A DNA stretch of 64,000 nt, taken from Microvelia longipes. Lineage: Eukaryota > Arthropoda > Insecta > Hemiptera > Veliidae. The notes beneath the pieces were generated by a model. It ran no database searches. It was not told the DNA's origin and saw nothing but the letters and a program-made list of their open reading frames with translations. Numbering within the stretch: position 1 is the first letter of the stretch; the number at the start of each line of letters is the position of its first letter. A program made the position numbers and the translations under genes. The stretch covers positions 60,314,440-60,378,439 of the forward strand of contig JACMZG010000008.1 of assembly GCA_018340805.1 (NCBI GenBank). The letters are read 5' to 3'. Shown here piece after piece: positions 11,101 through 25,700 of the stretch.

Positions 11101-14100
11101 TTAGTACCAACTTATGAAATTAAAATAAAACTATATTGATAGAATAGGAGTTCAAGTTTGCTTAGACTTTGAGTTACTTGCATGTTTTGGAAATGTCTAT
11201 CCTTTTGTAAATAAAAGCTTATTTCCAAAATGTGGTATAATTTATTTGTTCCAGGATTCTTTGGCTGATGCTACACAAGTAGCTGAAGAGAGGATATCGA
11301 ATATTAGAACAGTAAAAGCTTTTGGAAAGGAGTGCGATGAAATGAACCTGTATAGAAGTAAAATGGAGAAAGTACTAGATCTAGCCAACAGGGAAGCTTT
11401 AGCCAGAGGAATCTTTTTTGGAATGGTTTGTATTTTTACTATGTATTATTGTTGTATTAAATATGGATCTAATAAAAGATAAACAATTACATGAAAATAT
11501 GTATTAAAAAACTCCATTTAGATGCTGTACAGGCATTGCTTTTAGACAGTTCATAATATTATATGTTATAAACTACAGTGTAAACAATAGTGAATTACAT
11601 TTTTGTGCCCTCAGTTTATGTGTCATAGTTCAGTAAGTCTAGTAAGGGTTTCTTGTAGACTAGTCTTGCCGATAGGCAAGACTAGCTATATGGGTTTTCT
11701 TATGGACCAGACGTTTTACAATTTTTGTTATACTTTTTATTACTATTAAATAATGTATTGAAGTAAAATATGATTTTGAATGTATGCTAGGCAGGTTTGA
11801 GTGGTAATTTTGTAGCCCTGAGTGTCCTCTACTATGGAGGAGTCCAGGTTGCATCTCACGGTCTCTCTGTGGGAGATTTGTCAGCATTTTTACTCTACGC
11901 AGCATACATAGGAGTCTCGTTGTCAGGGCTTTCATCCTTTTACTCTGAAATGAATAGAGGTCTTGGTGCAAGCGAGAGACTTTTTGAAATTATCGATAGG
12001 CAACCGAATCTTCCTCTTTCATCAGTTGTGGTCACACCAGGTAATTTACCATTATTATTATTGTGTATTATTTTTTTACTAACTAAAATTACTTCAGTTA
12101 GTAGGATTATAAGGATGTATGTACCCTTGATTTTTTTTATATTTAGTTTGGAAATTTCATTCTCTACTACTTTCAGACTAAAGTCCAGACATCAGGTGCC
12201 TAGCAATTTCTTAGTCCTTTTATCAATTTAAAAAGAGCGGGGTTTAACTAACATATTTATTACAGCTGGAGTAAAACAACTGGGTGGATGTATTTGATCT
12301 GCTTTTTGATCTTATCTAATACATCTTGTGATATCTTTTGACAGAAGCCCTCTAAATACAATAAATTATTTTTAATTACAGTTATGGTATGATAATTGTT
12401 CTGAAGTATTAATGTTTACTTTTTAAAAAGTCTTTCGTTAATTTTTAGATAAACAAAAAGAATTAAAAGGCTGTGAAGTGGCTCTAAAAGGAGTAGAGTT
12501 TAGGTACCCTGAAAGGGAGACTCCAGTCCTTATTGGAACAAATTTATTACTACCAGCTGGAAAAGTTACTGCTGTAGTTGGGCCATCTGGATCTGGCAAA
12601 TCAACTTTAGCTGCTCTTATCCTAGGTTTATATGGGCCTTCATCAGGCTCTATAATGCTGGATTCTGCACCACTTGCATCTTACCCAAAATTATTACTAA
12701 ATCGTTCTATAGCATATGTGCCACAGGTTAGTTCAGTTGATCTTATTTTTTTTTTTACTCTTGTTACACCTTTATTCCAAAAGCAAAGACCTTAATCAGT
12801 CAAGACCTAAATCTATTTTGTTAGAAAAATTAGCAGACTTGTGAGGATGAAACAAGTCTAACAGTTAACTATTTTTAAAAGTTTTTTAGTGAGTTTTTAA
12901 AAAACGTACACTAGTCATTCAATAAAAATTGAACTAATGCTGATAATGAGATGAAGCATAGCACATATGTTAGTATACATGCGTGTTAAATCTCAAAATT
13001 ATAGCAAAATTATTCTAGATTTTATGATTTTTCAAAAATTTTGCTACATCATTATTGCGGTTAGTGACTTCATAAAAAATTATTTTCCGAATAGCACAAC
13101 TACACCTATAGATTGATTTTCGTACGAAGCTTCAACTCTCTAGCATAAATACAACATAAACACACACATGAATACATGCAGATAGACAACTTAGTGAAAC
13201 CACTCAGGAGGTCTTAAAACACCTGAAACAGATTATTCCGGTGACATCCCGGTTTCGGATTTTTATTTGTAAACACAATAATTTTCCTATATACCTACAG
13301 TATAAATGAGGAAAAGTAACAAATAAAAGTTGCAACTATATGTTGAGAATTTGGTTTTTGATTTCTGTATTTTAGTGACTTTGCAATAGAAAATTTTTCT
13401 AAATAAAATTACTTTTAATTAGAGATGCCTGGATTTTAAAAATTATGAAATTTTGTTTATTTTTTATGTAGTGGAAAAATCAAACTGGACCAATTTTATC
13501 TTGAGTCCCTTAAATTATTTAATAATTCAAATGGTCTTACCGGTATTATAATAATTAACTTTTTCAGCAGACAAGCCTCATCAGCAGTGTTTTTGAATGT
13601 GATGGATGCAGTTTAGGATATTTGAGATCTCCTGCTATGTCTGATATTCTAAAATCAGTGTTCTTGTATATTCTAATTTTGTCATGTATTATTAAACATT
13701 TCTTAATTAATACTTTTTTTATTTTAGGAACCCATCCTGTTCAGTGGAACTATAAGGGAAAATATATTGTATGGCGCTAGAGATGATGAAATAATAGATG
13801 ACAAAAAACTTGAAACTGTTATGAAGGAAGCCAATGTTTTAGATTTTGTAAAATCTTTACCTGATGGTGCAGACACTCTGGTTGGTGAGCGAGGGATTGC
13901 TTTGTCTGGTGGCCAGAGGCAAAGGATTGCCATAGCTAGAGCATTAATTAGGGTATGTAAATTAGACTATAAGTCCTATGATTCACAGTGTTTGTATTCA
14001 TTAACAGACAGTGTAAATAAATAGGTTCTATTTAATAATTTGTTTCTTTTTTTTCAGAATCCAAAAATTTTATTATTGGACGAAGCTACCAGGTAAGAAC

Positions 14101-16625
14101 TACCGATTTTGAATATCTTATTCATTAAATTAACTAAATAATAAACTTTTTTAAAAATAATTAACTCAAAAATGTGATTTTAACAGTGAGTTATTGTATG
14201 AGATTGCCATTAGGTATTTAATTATTGTATTAAAGATTATGGTATAAGTAGTTATACTACTTTTACATGGTTAATGGATGGCTGGCTCATTTTTCATGCT
14301 TCTCAAATAGAAACCTCCTTGAGTTACTATATTCCCATAGTACTAACATTATTTAAGGATAGAATGCTCATTTATGGACTTAATAAATTTGAATTATTTG
14401 TAAAAAACAATTAATTTCCCAGTATACAACAAATAATTCCAAGATTGGAAACAAAATTTAATTGGAGACGATTTTGAAGGCTCTCAAATTCTGTCCCTTG
14501 TTAAATAATAAAATGGCCCATTATTTAAAAATTTGAGGCAATTTCATGTTTGTTACATTTTTTGCATTATCCCTAAAAATTGTTGAAAAATCATAAATTC
14601 TGTGGTTTTTTATTCCCTTTGATTTCAACTGTCTTATTTATAATTCAATAAAAGAACAACAACAATAAAAGTTAATCCTTAATTAATTTTATGTATCTAG
14701 TGCTTTGGATGCTGAAAGTGAACATCTTGTACAAGAAGCATTGGAGCGCATTATGAAGGGTAGGACAGTTTTGACAATTGCTCATCGTTTATCAACTATT
14801 AAGAATGCTGGTAAGTTAACCATTTTAACTGTATACTCTATTATATCAGACATCAGGGCCTTGTAGGTCCCTGTTTGTTCTCAATTGTTCATCAAGAAAT
14901 GGTTCTTGATGACCCCCTATTGTTCTTGTAACACCCCCCCCCCCCCAATACATCTGGTACACTCAAAGATAACCTTCCTGTGTTTAACATTCTGAATAGC
15001 GGCATGAGATGCAGGTCAGGCTTAGGTTTTTGGTCCCTAAGACCAAGGCACTCTTTACGAGTATCAATAATGCTTTAGCAAATTAAACTTAACATTAGAA
15101 GGAGAGGAAATAGAGCATTGCATACATTGGTCCTAGGCCTACAGTATGATAGGATGTTACCCTGGAGTCCTCATATCAATAAATTAAAAGCAGACTGCCA
15201 ATAAACCATTAACCTGTTAAGAACAGTGTCTAGCATCAAATGTGGAGGAGACAGGACCATCCTACTGAGAATCCATAACTCTCGAAACTTTTTATGGCTG
15301 CTCATTTTTCACATCAGCTACCACCAACTCGTTAAAACGATTGCTCCAGTATGAGCATAATGAAGGCCTAATAATTCCCACAGGACAGAGTAAATCCCAT
15401 TCCCGAAGAGTGTAACAGTCAAATCAGGATCTCTCTCACCACAAGAACAGATTTAGGAAAGAGTTACTCGATCTCCAACACAGGCTCATAACAATCCCTT
15501 GTGGAGACAGTGCTCTCATTCTCTCCCAGACACACTCTCGAGACTATGAAAGAAAAAGATTTGAAGAAGACTAGATGAGGGTGTAGGTGGCACTAAAGGT
15601 TGGCTTGAACCCTACAGCATGTATATTCACAGTAGAGCTACTAGCCGTTGAACTTTCATACCAACTCCTTACAGAGCTTAATCAAGATGGTCCAGACTTC
15701 ACCCTTATTTGTTCTGATTATCAGCCGTAACAGGAATATCAAATAGAAACATTCAATAGTAGCAAACATCCACAATCTCTCACTCAAAGCCAATCAAAGA
15801 AATTGTCTCCTTATAATCCTGATGTGGGTTCCAGGCCATTCTCAAATCACAGGAAATGAAGCTGCAGATAAAGCAGCCAAAGAGGCCGTAGTTCTCATTC
15901 CTGACAGAAACCTTATTATGTACTAAAATCAACAGCACTTGGCAGAGTGGTAGGCGATACCTGGACAACAAACTTGAGGATCCACTAAGGAATGGAAAAC
16001 AACATGTCACCCAAATTGATCTCGGGAAGTAATAATAGCCTGGTTGAGAGTAGGCCACACCACTAACTCGTGGCTATCACAGAATAATAGCCTACTACTA
16101 TTATGCCCAAATAACATATTATACTCAAAATACACCATTAACTGTCTGCTTAACTGTAGAAGATTGCCCACTCAACGGTACAGAAACCTGTGTATTTAAC
16201 ATAACCTCCTTCTATTTTCCCAGAAATACCAGGACAATCTAAACATTCTTAATTAGTCATGGGACTTTATCTATAAATCAACATTAGACAAAGAAATTTA
16301 GATCAGTTCGCCAACTATTGCTAAAAGGCTTTAATATCTAGAGTGTACTACTCATTCTTTGAGCGCACTGACTTTTTATTTATTGAAAAAACTGTGTAAG
16401 ATATACATCTATGTTAATATTATTTTTCTATGGGTGTCTTTATCTTTTATAGTATATTTTCTCATTTAATTAAAATTTAAACATTTTCTGGATTTTTCAG
16501 ATCAAATAGCTGTTTTAGAAAATGGCAAAATTGTTGAATTGGGGTCATATTTGGAGTTATTGACTAGAGAGAATGGAGTATTTAAAAGATTAATTAAACA
16601 CCAAACATTTAGAACGGATTCATAA
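8117..16625 (+). CDS. ABCB10: ABCB10-type mitochondrial ABC half-transporter
   Basis: Eleven exons in continuous phase: 8117-8456, 8561-8761, 9532-9734, 10963-11073, 11255-11425, 11791-12040, 12449-12726, 13728-13952, 14058-14092, 14701-14810, 16501-16625 (stop). They total 2049 bases, 682 aa; human ABCB10 is slightly longer. The N-terminus is basic and Ser/Arg-rich, as expected for a mitochondrial presequence. Exons 2-6 encode the membrane domain (e.g. [28 protein letters not shown]). The nucleotide-binding domain shows A-loop Tyr445, Walker A GPSGSGKS (470-477), Q-loop region [20 protein letters not shown], signature LSGGQRQR (from 577), Walker [10 protein letters not shown] (597-605), D-loop SALD and H-loop His633: all catalytic residues are present. 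ABCB10 homodimers sit in the inner mitochondrial membrane and support haem/redox metabolism. The start was chosen as the first ATG giving a targeting-like leader. Very similar to other B-subfamily half-transporters (ABCB8), but the linker and NBD fit ABCB10 best. Confidence 0.94.
9166..9301. mobile_element. MITE family A copy 1, truncated
   Basis: Begins AGTATGACACACGGTTAAAA then CTTGACAGCATGGGAAAATA, the family A left end, with the interior in inverse orientation relative to the copy at 20878. It breaks off near 9301 at TTTTTCCA. It lies in ABCB10 intron 2. Confidence 0.75.
12895..13235. repeat. Dispersed repeat R, partial copy
   Basis: Shares long stretches with 31380-31735: ACGTACAC then AGTCATTCAAT, the TTATTTTCCGAATA block, the CAACTCTCTAGCATAAATA block, and the end CACTCAGGAGG. 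Non-coding. It may be the 3' part of an uncharacterised retroelement. It sits in ABCB10 intron 7. Confidence 0.7.
15100..16390 (+). pseudogene. Decayed RNase H-containing LINE in ABCB10 intron 10
   Basis: Frame-broken coding remnants read in order on the plus strand: an RT-thumb-like segment near 15170-15290 ([28 protein letters not shown], then a [12 protein letters not shown] piece), an RNase H segment near 15810-15910 ([20 protein letters not shown], the usual HS-x-I-x-GNE-x-AD motif), and a C-terminal segment near 16035-16190 ([13 protein letters not shown] followed by a Cys-rich knuckle region). This order is that of I/Jockey-group non-LTR retrotransposons with RNase H. Many stops and frameshifts show an old, dead copy. 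The minus-strand frame at 15780-16058 is only its shadow. Confidence 0.82.
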
Positions 16626-16686
16626 ATACTAAGTTATTAATATTTTTATCATTATGTGTAAATATTATTGTTGTTTATATAGAATT

Positions 16687-16692
16687 AATAAA
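16687..16692 (+). terminator. Candidate polyadenylation signal of ABCB10
   Basis: AATAAA, 62 bases after the ABCB10 stop codon and followed by further A-rich sequence: the nearest canonical signal. Confidence 0.6.
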
Positions 16693-16699
16693 AATAAAA

Positions 16700-19270
16700 A
16701 TGATTGATTCCTGGCGAATCTTATATAAATATGTTATGCATCAGTGATGATTAAATTAGAAATAAAAGCTTTCTCTATTTTCTATTTTTTCTACCTGTGT
16801 TACTCATATTATTTTTATAGGGGCATTTATTGCACTCCTTTAAGTGAAGTTTTAGTAAGCCTCTAAAATTCTATTAGCTCAAATACCGGTTACAATTATT
16901 TGTTGTATTATTCAATCAATTATAAAAAAGTAATGCATTGTTCATACTGATAAACAAACCCACAGTGCTTAACGTAGGACCATATTTAATAATTATTGTC
17001 CGAGCTACAGCACTGAAATGATCCCAATGACTTTAGAAGTATCCCCTATTAAATTAATAGATGAGGGAAAAGTAGATTAATCTTAAATTGGATCCCAGAA
17101 TAAAAGGACTTGCCCACGTTCTCGCATGTCCCAGGGGGGTTGTGACATAGCTTGGAGATTTGAAATCTCTACATCATAATACTGTAGGGTAATATGGTGT
17201 CCCAGTTAAATCGGGTCTCCAGGAGAGCCACAATCCCAAGTGATGACCGAACACCCCTAATTCTGAAACAGTAGTAACACTTCAGCTCCGGGTTGTGAAC
17301 AGAACAATTAAGCAAGATATAAATTGTAGAGCAAAGAATCACAAATTTCAAAGGAATTTCTTCAGGTGCAAACCTCCATGCCAGCATTTCTTAAAGAAGT
17401 ATAGGTAGTTTGTAAAATACTGAGGTAAAACAAATAATTAAACAAATAAAAACAATTCAAACAATAATATTCTAATATTTTTTTCATAGAACATTTTATT
17501 ATACAAAATATATATATTTTTTTTAAATCCATGAGCATTTTTAATCTGCCACCATATAAAAATGAAATAGTAGAGGCAATTATTTTTATAAATTGACTAA
17601 AAAAACATAGTAAAATGATAGTGTATACAGAAACCCCCTATAAGCATCAGAGGGCATTTTATTAAGAAGTATCTAATATAAGGTCTTTTCCAACACCAAT
17701 ATCTATTAAAAAACTATCTTCTATTTTTAGGGTGCTAACCTCTATAAAACTCCTTTTGGAAAAAGGATAAATTTGAAACACTATGTTACTAGCTATGGCA
17801 CAGAACATTTTTATGTAATATGAATAATTCCAGTTTAGTTGTTTATAATTCCAGTATGATTTTGTAGAGTGAACCATTATTACAACCTGATGCGTGTACA
17901 GATTTATTAATATTAAATCACACAAATAAAGGGTTTTACTGCTAGTATAGTGAAAATTTAAAATAAAGACTAAATAGGCTTGTTTTAGCAAAAAAAATAA
18001 TGTATTTGGTCACCATTAATGGAGTATTAATAAATTATTACTTTAGATGGGGCACATAAATTAATAATTAAGAGACTACAAATTAAAAATTTATTTAATT
18101 AGTGTTTTATAGCTAAAGTAATTAGTTCAGTTAATCATCAGCTAACCGTCACAGAAAAAAAAAAATATTGGTTTACTTTTTTTTTCTAGTTTTTCTTAGT
18201 TTTTTGTAGTGCCTTCTTCATTCTAACTTTTTTATGAATGGCGTTTGACGTCATTGTATGAATAAGTAAACATGGCTTATAATGATCATTCTATTTATTC
18301 TTGCTATGACATGACTGCCGGAGTATAACCTAACATAAAAAAATGGTTTCATTCATAAAATCCTCCAGTTGAATCACCTCATGTACTCTATCAGCTTGAG
18401 CTCATATAAGAAAAATACAGACACTCAAGTGATCACCAGATCAAGTAAATAGACATGGCTTAAATAAATAACAATAAGAACAACAAACCATTTAGGAAAT
18501 AATAATAACTGTTTAACTAACATAATGAAAAGTGAGACTTGGTCAAACTGTCATATGAGCTATGACATCAATATGATGATGACCCTAAACATAATCTAAG
18601 TTTATACTAGAAATGTATGTAAAATTTATAGAACTGAAGTCTCTCTTATCCTTATAACAATTATGACGTTCTATTAAAAAGCTGGATCTATAGGTTATTA
18701 TTCAAATAACCATTTTATGCAAAAATTATCACTAGCAAGTACAGATATAATTATGGAAATAAAGAAGAATTAAGTCAAAAAAGTTTAAAAATGGAAAATT
18801 ATTTAGTAACATTTTTTTTAGTTATAAGTAATGATAAACAACACATTATTATCAGGGTTTAAAAAATAGATATTTTCAAAATAGAATTTGACGATCAAGT
18901 GACCTGAATCAAGTAACACTATAAGTTTAAACACTGTACAACAATTGACTACAAATCAATTTAAATTTTTAAGGGGCAAAAAGAAATAAAACAACAAGAA
19001 ATGAGTCAAATTAGTTTTAACATTATGATAATAACTAAAAATAAATATTAAGAAACTGTCATGGAAGAATAAGTAGCTAAACTAAATAAAAAAAAAGAAT
19101 ACTATATTAATTAATCGGTAACAAAAATTACTAGGAAGATGTGTATTATAAAACTATGCTGAGTGATTTTTATAACATTTTAGGAGTGTAAATATTGCAA
19201 ATTTTAATTTTCTACTTATATTAAATATAATAATGGTTTGTAGGTAAAAAGGACGATTCTCTGAAAAAAA
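16700..19270. other. Convergent intergenic region, no gene seen
   Basis: The sequence between the 3' ends of ABCB10 and SRPRA. Frames at 17169-17387 and 17662-17991 (minus) are short, without recognisable domains or codon signal. It probably contains 3' UTR sequence of both genes plus old repeats. Confidence 0.5.
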
Positions 19271-19277
19271 TTTGCCG

Positions 19278-19650
19278 TTACTTCATTAAGGCATGGACGA
19301 CAGCTTTAGCATTAAGTGATTTCAAGTCTGTGTAGGTCTGGCCTGTGCCTACAAAGACAATAGGCTGTCCTGTAATGTATGTCATAGAAATAGCAGCTCC
19401 CACCTGTAAAAGTGAATTAAGTATTCATGTTTCTGGGATAAGCTTAATTGTGGTCCAACATAACATGACAGATGGTTAAGTTCTTTTTAGCGAATTTTCA
19501 AAAAAATGAAATGGAGGAAGGTAGATTCATCATATACATTGTAATTGTGATAAGGAAGTTAAAAAATACGTACCGTACCGTAGCCGCTACGCACCTAAGC
19601 GTGTTGTAACTCTGTTGTACCTCCCTCTAATAGTTTTAGTCTCTTTGAGA

Positions 19651-19721
<71 letters not shown>

Positions 19722-22700
19722 GTTTTTTCCTAATAAATTTGGAAATTTGCTTATACTGGAGCAGTATGCCACTTATATAAACTAATATGACAAACCATGT
19801 GGCTGGAAGAGGCCAAAGGACTCTTTTTTGAATTCCTTGCATATTTTCATACTGTTCATCTGATAAAATTAATACATTGGTTTTTGAAGAATAGGAAAAT
19901 ATTTAAAAATTAAAACAAATTGAAAAACATACCTTATCATCAATAGTATCGAATTTAGTAAGTACAATGCCATCAATTAGATGAGGATTAGTAGATAGAG
20001 AGAAATCAGCAAGAGCTTGATTGAACTTGACTAGTTGATCAACAGCTTCATTACCAACCAAGGCCTCACCAACAAATAATACTAAGTCTGGCTCATTAAC
20101 TTTAATTAGCTGAAAAAAGAAATAATAGCATGACAATGTGTCTGGTATTATTTGTTTAATGTAATATGTATTAATGTTGTCATAATCAATGTAACAACAC
20201 CGACAAGTTTAATCAAAAATAAAAAAAACAGCTTTAGGCTCTGGTAACTGCTATTTTTTGTAATCTAAGAAGGTAAAAATTAGGCCTAATTAATAAAATT
20301 TGATTGAGGATATTTGGGATAGCATAGCTGCCAAATGCAGCTGAAGCATTGCTAAAGATTATTTTTTAAGATCAGGTGTGTTAAGCAAATATTAATAGCC
20401 TCAGGTGTAATTATTGCAAATAATCTTAAACTGTCTGGCATCAACAAATGACAAAAAAAATATTCTAAAGGTTATTTGAAATTCTCAATGCTGTCTTCAC
20501 TGTTACAAAAGAAAACGTAAAAAAAATTGTTTAAGCCTAACAATGCTTGATTTGAAAGAAAAAAGTGTATTAAATGAGCTGCTTGTCCATAATGTTGATT
20601 ACTTATACCTACATAATGAGAAAGTTAATACCTTTCCAAGAGCTCTCATAAGAGGTTCATTATCCTGCATACGCCCAGCAGTATCAATTAGAACTACATC
20701 AATGTTAGAATCATTTGCAAATTTAATAGCTTCCATAGCGATTCCAGCAGCATCCTTTCCTGGAAACATCATATATGGAAGTAAGCATTTGAAGTTAAAA
20801 GAAAAAATCTTAAATTAACTTAAAATTATAAATTGTATAGACAAAATGTAAGAAATTTTTACTTAGAACAGCATACTTAGTATTGCTTATGGTTATACTT
20901 AGTTAACAGCGTGGGAAAATAGTATTGAGGAAACAATGAGTTTGGTCCAATATGAAATTGTTTAGCATCCAGGACTAACCTCATTGGCTCCCTCACATTA
21001 TTTTCCCACTCTGTTAACTGATTATAACCGTGCATTATACTATAATTCATTTTCTGTAATGATTCTACCCTCCCTACTTCATTTAAACCAGTATATGAGT
21101 TTGAACATAATCAATGATTTGTATCATCTTAATTTCCACATCAAGGTTTAATCATAGCTAAGTGTAATAATTATTTACATTCTAAGGGAGAAAAATCACT
21201 AAGCCCAGGTTTTGTGTTGTGTCCATTATGTTTAAACTCAGAGATGTAGGCGAGTGGTTTAAAGGGATGGTTCCTGAGGCGTAATCAAAAGAACCAGAAA
21301 GTTTACTTAGGAAAATAAAGAGGGGTGTAATGACTGTTTTCCCCCGTGTTACATGATTTTTGTGCTAGAAAGGAGACAATTATAACAAATAAAACTTTTT
21401 TTACTACATTTTATTAAGGTAAAAAAGTTTTGCTTAGTTTAAAATTTTTAACTAGTTACTCATTACACTACACACTAAATACTCATGAAAACCACAAAAT
21501 TATTATTTAATCAACAGCAAATTAACAAATGAAAAAATCCAGCAGTTGACTTGCTTTGCCATTCAGTTCAACAAATAAACAATTAAACAGTTATACCAAC
21601 TTAAATTTTACTTTTAGTTTAAAAAAAACACAGTTTTTTTTAAAAGAATACCTTTCGACCAAAAACATTGATCAAGCAATAATATAAACATTATCTTCGA
21701 TACATCTTGTATTTGCATATCTTTTGTCTTTTTCTTTTATCTTTAGTTAGTGTTTGTCCTTTAGGAAATTTACTCAGCTTTCTAAGAGACCATTTTGCCT
21801 TTTTTAGCTTGAACAGTTTAAAACTCGTTTAACAATTTATGATGAGTCAAATATTTTTTAAAAATATTAAATTTGATCTTGTGGGAAAATGGTTGGAGAT
21901 CGGGGTTTATAATAGAGAACATTTTTTGTTTTCCTTTGAGGAGTACTATCACCTCCTTCTTTGGTGGACACTTTAATGAAACACCCTGTATAGGAAAAGA
22001 AATAGATAGTTTGTCCAATGCTTGTTTTAGCAGTTTTGATATTCATTGGGTTTGACTTGTTGGCAAGTATTAGCATCTGGTATTACAATACCAACTACAG
22101 GACATATCCACTTAATTTTACAATAACTTAGTTTTTAGCAATGTTGCTATCTAGAGAGGCAGAAAGTTGAACTCAAGAGTCTACTAGACTAAGTGAACCA
22201 TTGTACAACCTCTTTAACAGTGTAATTATGTTTCAGAAAAATCCTCATAAGAGTGACAAGGCAGTGATTTTATATTAACATTTTATACACTTTGTTCCAA
22301 AACTAACAGTAGTATAACATATTTACCATATCCTTTTTCATATAATTGGACCATTTGGAAGCCATTATGCTTCTCTGGAGGATGTAATGCATTTAGATGT
22401 CTCATATGAGTTCTCAGCTGTTCTACTGCACCAGCACGGAAAGTATCACAAGCTGCAATCAATACTCTCAGACCATTTTCAATCAGCCAAAAGCAAATCT
22501 GAAATAAATAATTAAAAAATCACTTCATTTTATTAAACAGCTAAATAAACCCTAAAATTGCACAATAGGAATACCTAAAAAATACTTCACAATAAACACG
22601 TTAATTCTTAAAAACAAGACAGTGAGCTTAATGCTCCAGGTAAATTTATAGCTGGCTATTGTTGCTCACCATCAATAAGGAAACATATTATCGCAAAAAA

Positions 22701-25700
22701 ATGCATAATTTCATAAATAAACAAACCTTGTAAGTAATATTTTTTTATGAAAATTCACTTGAATCTAACAACACCCACTCTCTTCATGAATCCAATTTTT
22801 TAATTTAATTTATGACTTAATTTAGTATGAAATGAATATATATGTTAATCTGAAGAATAATCATGGCTTTGGGTTTTACCTTCGCTAAATTTGTTGACTT
22901 TCCAACACCATTCACACCACAAAAAGAAATGACGAAAGGTCTCTTTTGAGCTTTGGCTTCAAGAGCATCTCTCAGTATATCTACTCTTCTTCTAGGAGAT
23001 AAGATCTGAACAAGTGACTCAGTCAGAGTAGCCTTCACTGTATTTGCTACACTTCCAAAAGTACCAAGAACCTGAAACACCAAGAAGAAAAAATATTGTA
23101 ACAATAAACACAATTATTGGGGATCAACAAAGGTTTATTTGTTATAACATATTTATTTTTCCTCATTTAAATACATAAATAGTAAACGTATATTGCACGT
23201 ACTAAAAATCAGAAACTAGGAAATCACCTGAATTCTCAGTTCCAGGTGTTTTAGACCTCCTGAGTGGTTTTTACAAAGTGTGTGTCTGTCATCATCATAG
23301 CTCCCAAGAAATTTATGCCATAGAGTTGAAACTTGGTACAAAATCAATATTTGGTCTATTAGTGCTATTCAGTGATTTTTTGGGTTGTCATTAACCTGCA
23401 TTTATCACTCAGCAAAATGTTTAATTTAATCAATTTGAAATGTAGCATGCATGTGGCAAGTTTCATCATTATACTACAGTCTATTGTTTACTTTAAAAAT
23501 CCCCAAGGTCATAAGTATTTTAGGGATTGACCAATCAGAGAAGCCGCTGCCAACCTCTCACTTAAAAAGAGAAAAAAATAAAAAATTCCCCACCACAATA
23601 ACCGCTGTAGGGAAAAAACCTTCTTCCCGACAATCATTTACAATCATTTGTTTGTGGTTCTTCTTTTGATTACATCGTTTTGAAAACTACTTTCAAATTA
23701 ATCTTAAAATGATATTTTAAAATAAAACTACACAAAAGAAATGTAAAAAAACATCGCCAAGAAAATACGGGTAAAATAACCTGATTTGTTTGCATAGTTT
23801 TTTCCCGCTCCCTTCTTGCACGGATATTTTTTTCTTATGAATCAGTGGTGTCTAAACTGACCTGTCAAGATTTTTAAACTAAACGATAGACAGTAATCAT
23901 TAGTTTAATTTTTATGGAATGATTTGTACATATACGGTTTTTGTTGGATCATAAAAGTTAAGCATTATTGAGCAATGTTAGTGCCTAGATAGGTGATCAC
24001 TGGGAATAAAACAAATTATTTACTGTCTGAAGTAAATCATAGGGAGTCAGAAGTAGTGAGGATGAATGTAGAGAATTTTATGGGATGAAGAAAAGCTCTG
24101 AGGTGCCAGATTTTATTTACTATAAATAAAAAATATATCTTTAATTTCAATATTTAAAATAGAAAAAGAAATAAAACTTTAAAAATAATACCTTTCCTTC
24201 AAGTTTAGCTGCTACAGAATCACAAAGTTTGTAAGCTATATCAGATGCCACATTTTTACCGATTAAATGATCTTTTAACTTCTCAAGAACAGGCTCCATA
24301 TCTTGGCGGGTTAGGCTCTTACTACCAACAAGACTCCTGTAAACCAGAATTAGACAGACACATTAAAAACAGAATCAGAAAAAAATCGGGAACCGGGTAC
24401 CTAGGTACTTTTCCTTACAACTTTGGACTTGTTTCTCAACACAACTTCTTTGCTTGTCCTGAAAATGTAATTATTATCCGAAGCCTAAGTTGGTATTACT
24501 TTGGTCTAGCCATGCTTGACCTTAGAATTATCAGGTAACCAAATACCTAGGGTGTTATAGCCTAAGGTTAATTAAAGCTTAGAAAAATAATACAATAGAT
24601 AGGCATTCAATTAAATAATATAGGTTGTACTTTTATATCATGTTCATGAATGCATTAAAGACCTGTGATCATACTTGGATGGCTAGTTTTTTATTAGTAT
24701 ACTTCTTTATGAGAATATTAGCTCTATATTTTATTAATATATAATAATATTTGTTATTTTAAATTTTATTTGGTAAGACATCATTATTTTAACAGATGTA
24801 AACAATTTTTAATGTAATTTTAAGTATCAACAAAAAAAATATATATGTTGCCAATAACATACTAACTAAAAGTTTCATATCTAAGGAATTTCCACAGCTA
24901 ATTCATTATAACTTTCGCTATCAGATTATAAGTCTAACATCAAAGAGCAGTTAAAAAAAAAATTTATTTCCATTAAAATTTAATATGTAGTAGCCTATAT
25001 TTTCAAAAAATAGGGACTAATATTAAAATAAATTGTGATCCATTGACATTTGAATTTCATTCCATTGTAAAAATTTATTCTTCAACATTTTTTTAGATTT
25101 TGACAACTCAGCAAATTGGATTATGGTGATCTGAAAAACATCATCTTCTCAGCGACACAACTAGACCTAAAGTGTGATTTGTTAAGCATGACAGGAGTTA
25201 TGCTTGGCACAGACAGACGGTATGCATGGAAAATAATATGGTGAAACCACAGTTTAGATGAACAATAATTTTCCTTATAACTACGATAGTAGGTGAAGGA
25301 AAAGAAATTAGTAATATTCCTTGGCATATAAGAAGCTCAACTGCTTAAAGTATTTAAAATAAAGTATAGTACAAAAGTTAAGAGTAGCAATTTTAAGTAA
25401 TCACTACGGTAAGAAAATAGCATTTCATTGATTAATTATTATTGAATCATTGAAATTTAAGACATAAACATAATTTTCTATAAAACATTTGATAAAATCA
25501 ACATTAATAAAAACATAAATAATAAATCAGGAATGAACTGGTTACATATACTTACTTAAAAAGAGAGAAGACACCACCTGATTTATTTTGCTCTTTATTT
25601 TGCTTTCTTTGAGGAATATCCTCTTCTTCTTCCTCACTGGATTCATCTTCACTTTCAACTTCTAAATCTTTGATACCTCCAACCATACGACCGACCATCT

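Noticed and set aside
15780..16058. 92-aa minus-strand frame
   Set aside because: Antisense shadow of the LINE RNase H and C-terminal remnants read on the plus strand.
19587..19842. Tyr/Ile-repeat peptides on the minus strand
   Set aside because: Translation of a (TA)n microsatellite inside an SRPRA intron.
21230..21300. tRNA-Ser-like A-box text (GGCGAGTGGTTTAAAGGGAT)
   Set aside because: No B box or acceptor-stem partner at the right distance; probably chance or a very old fragment.
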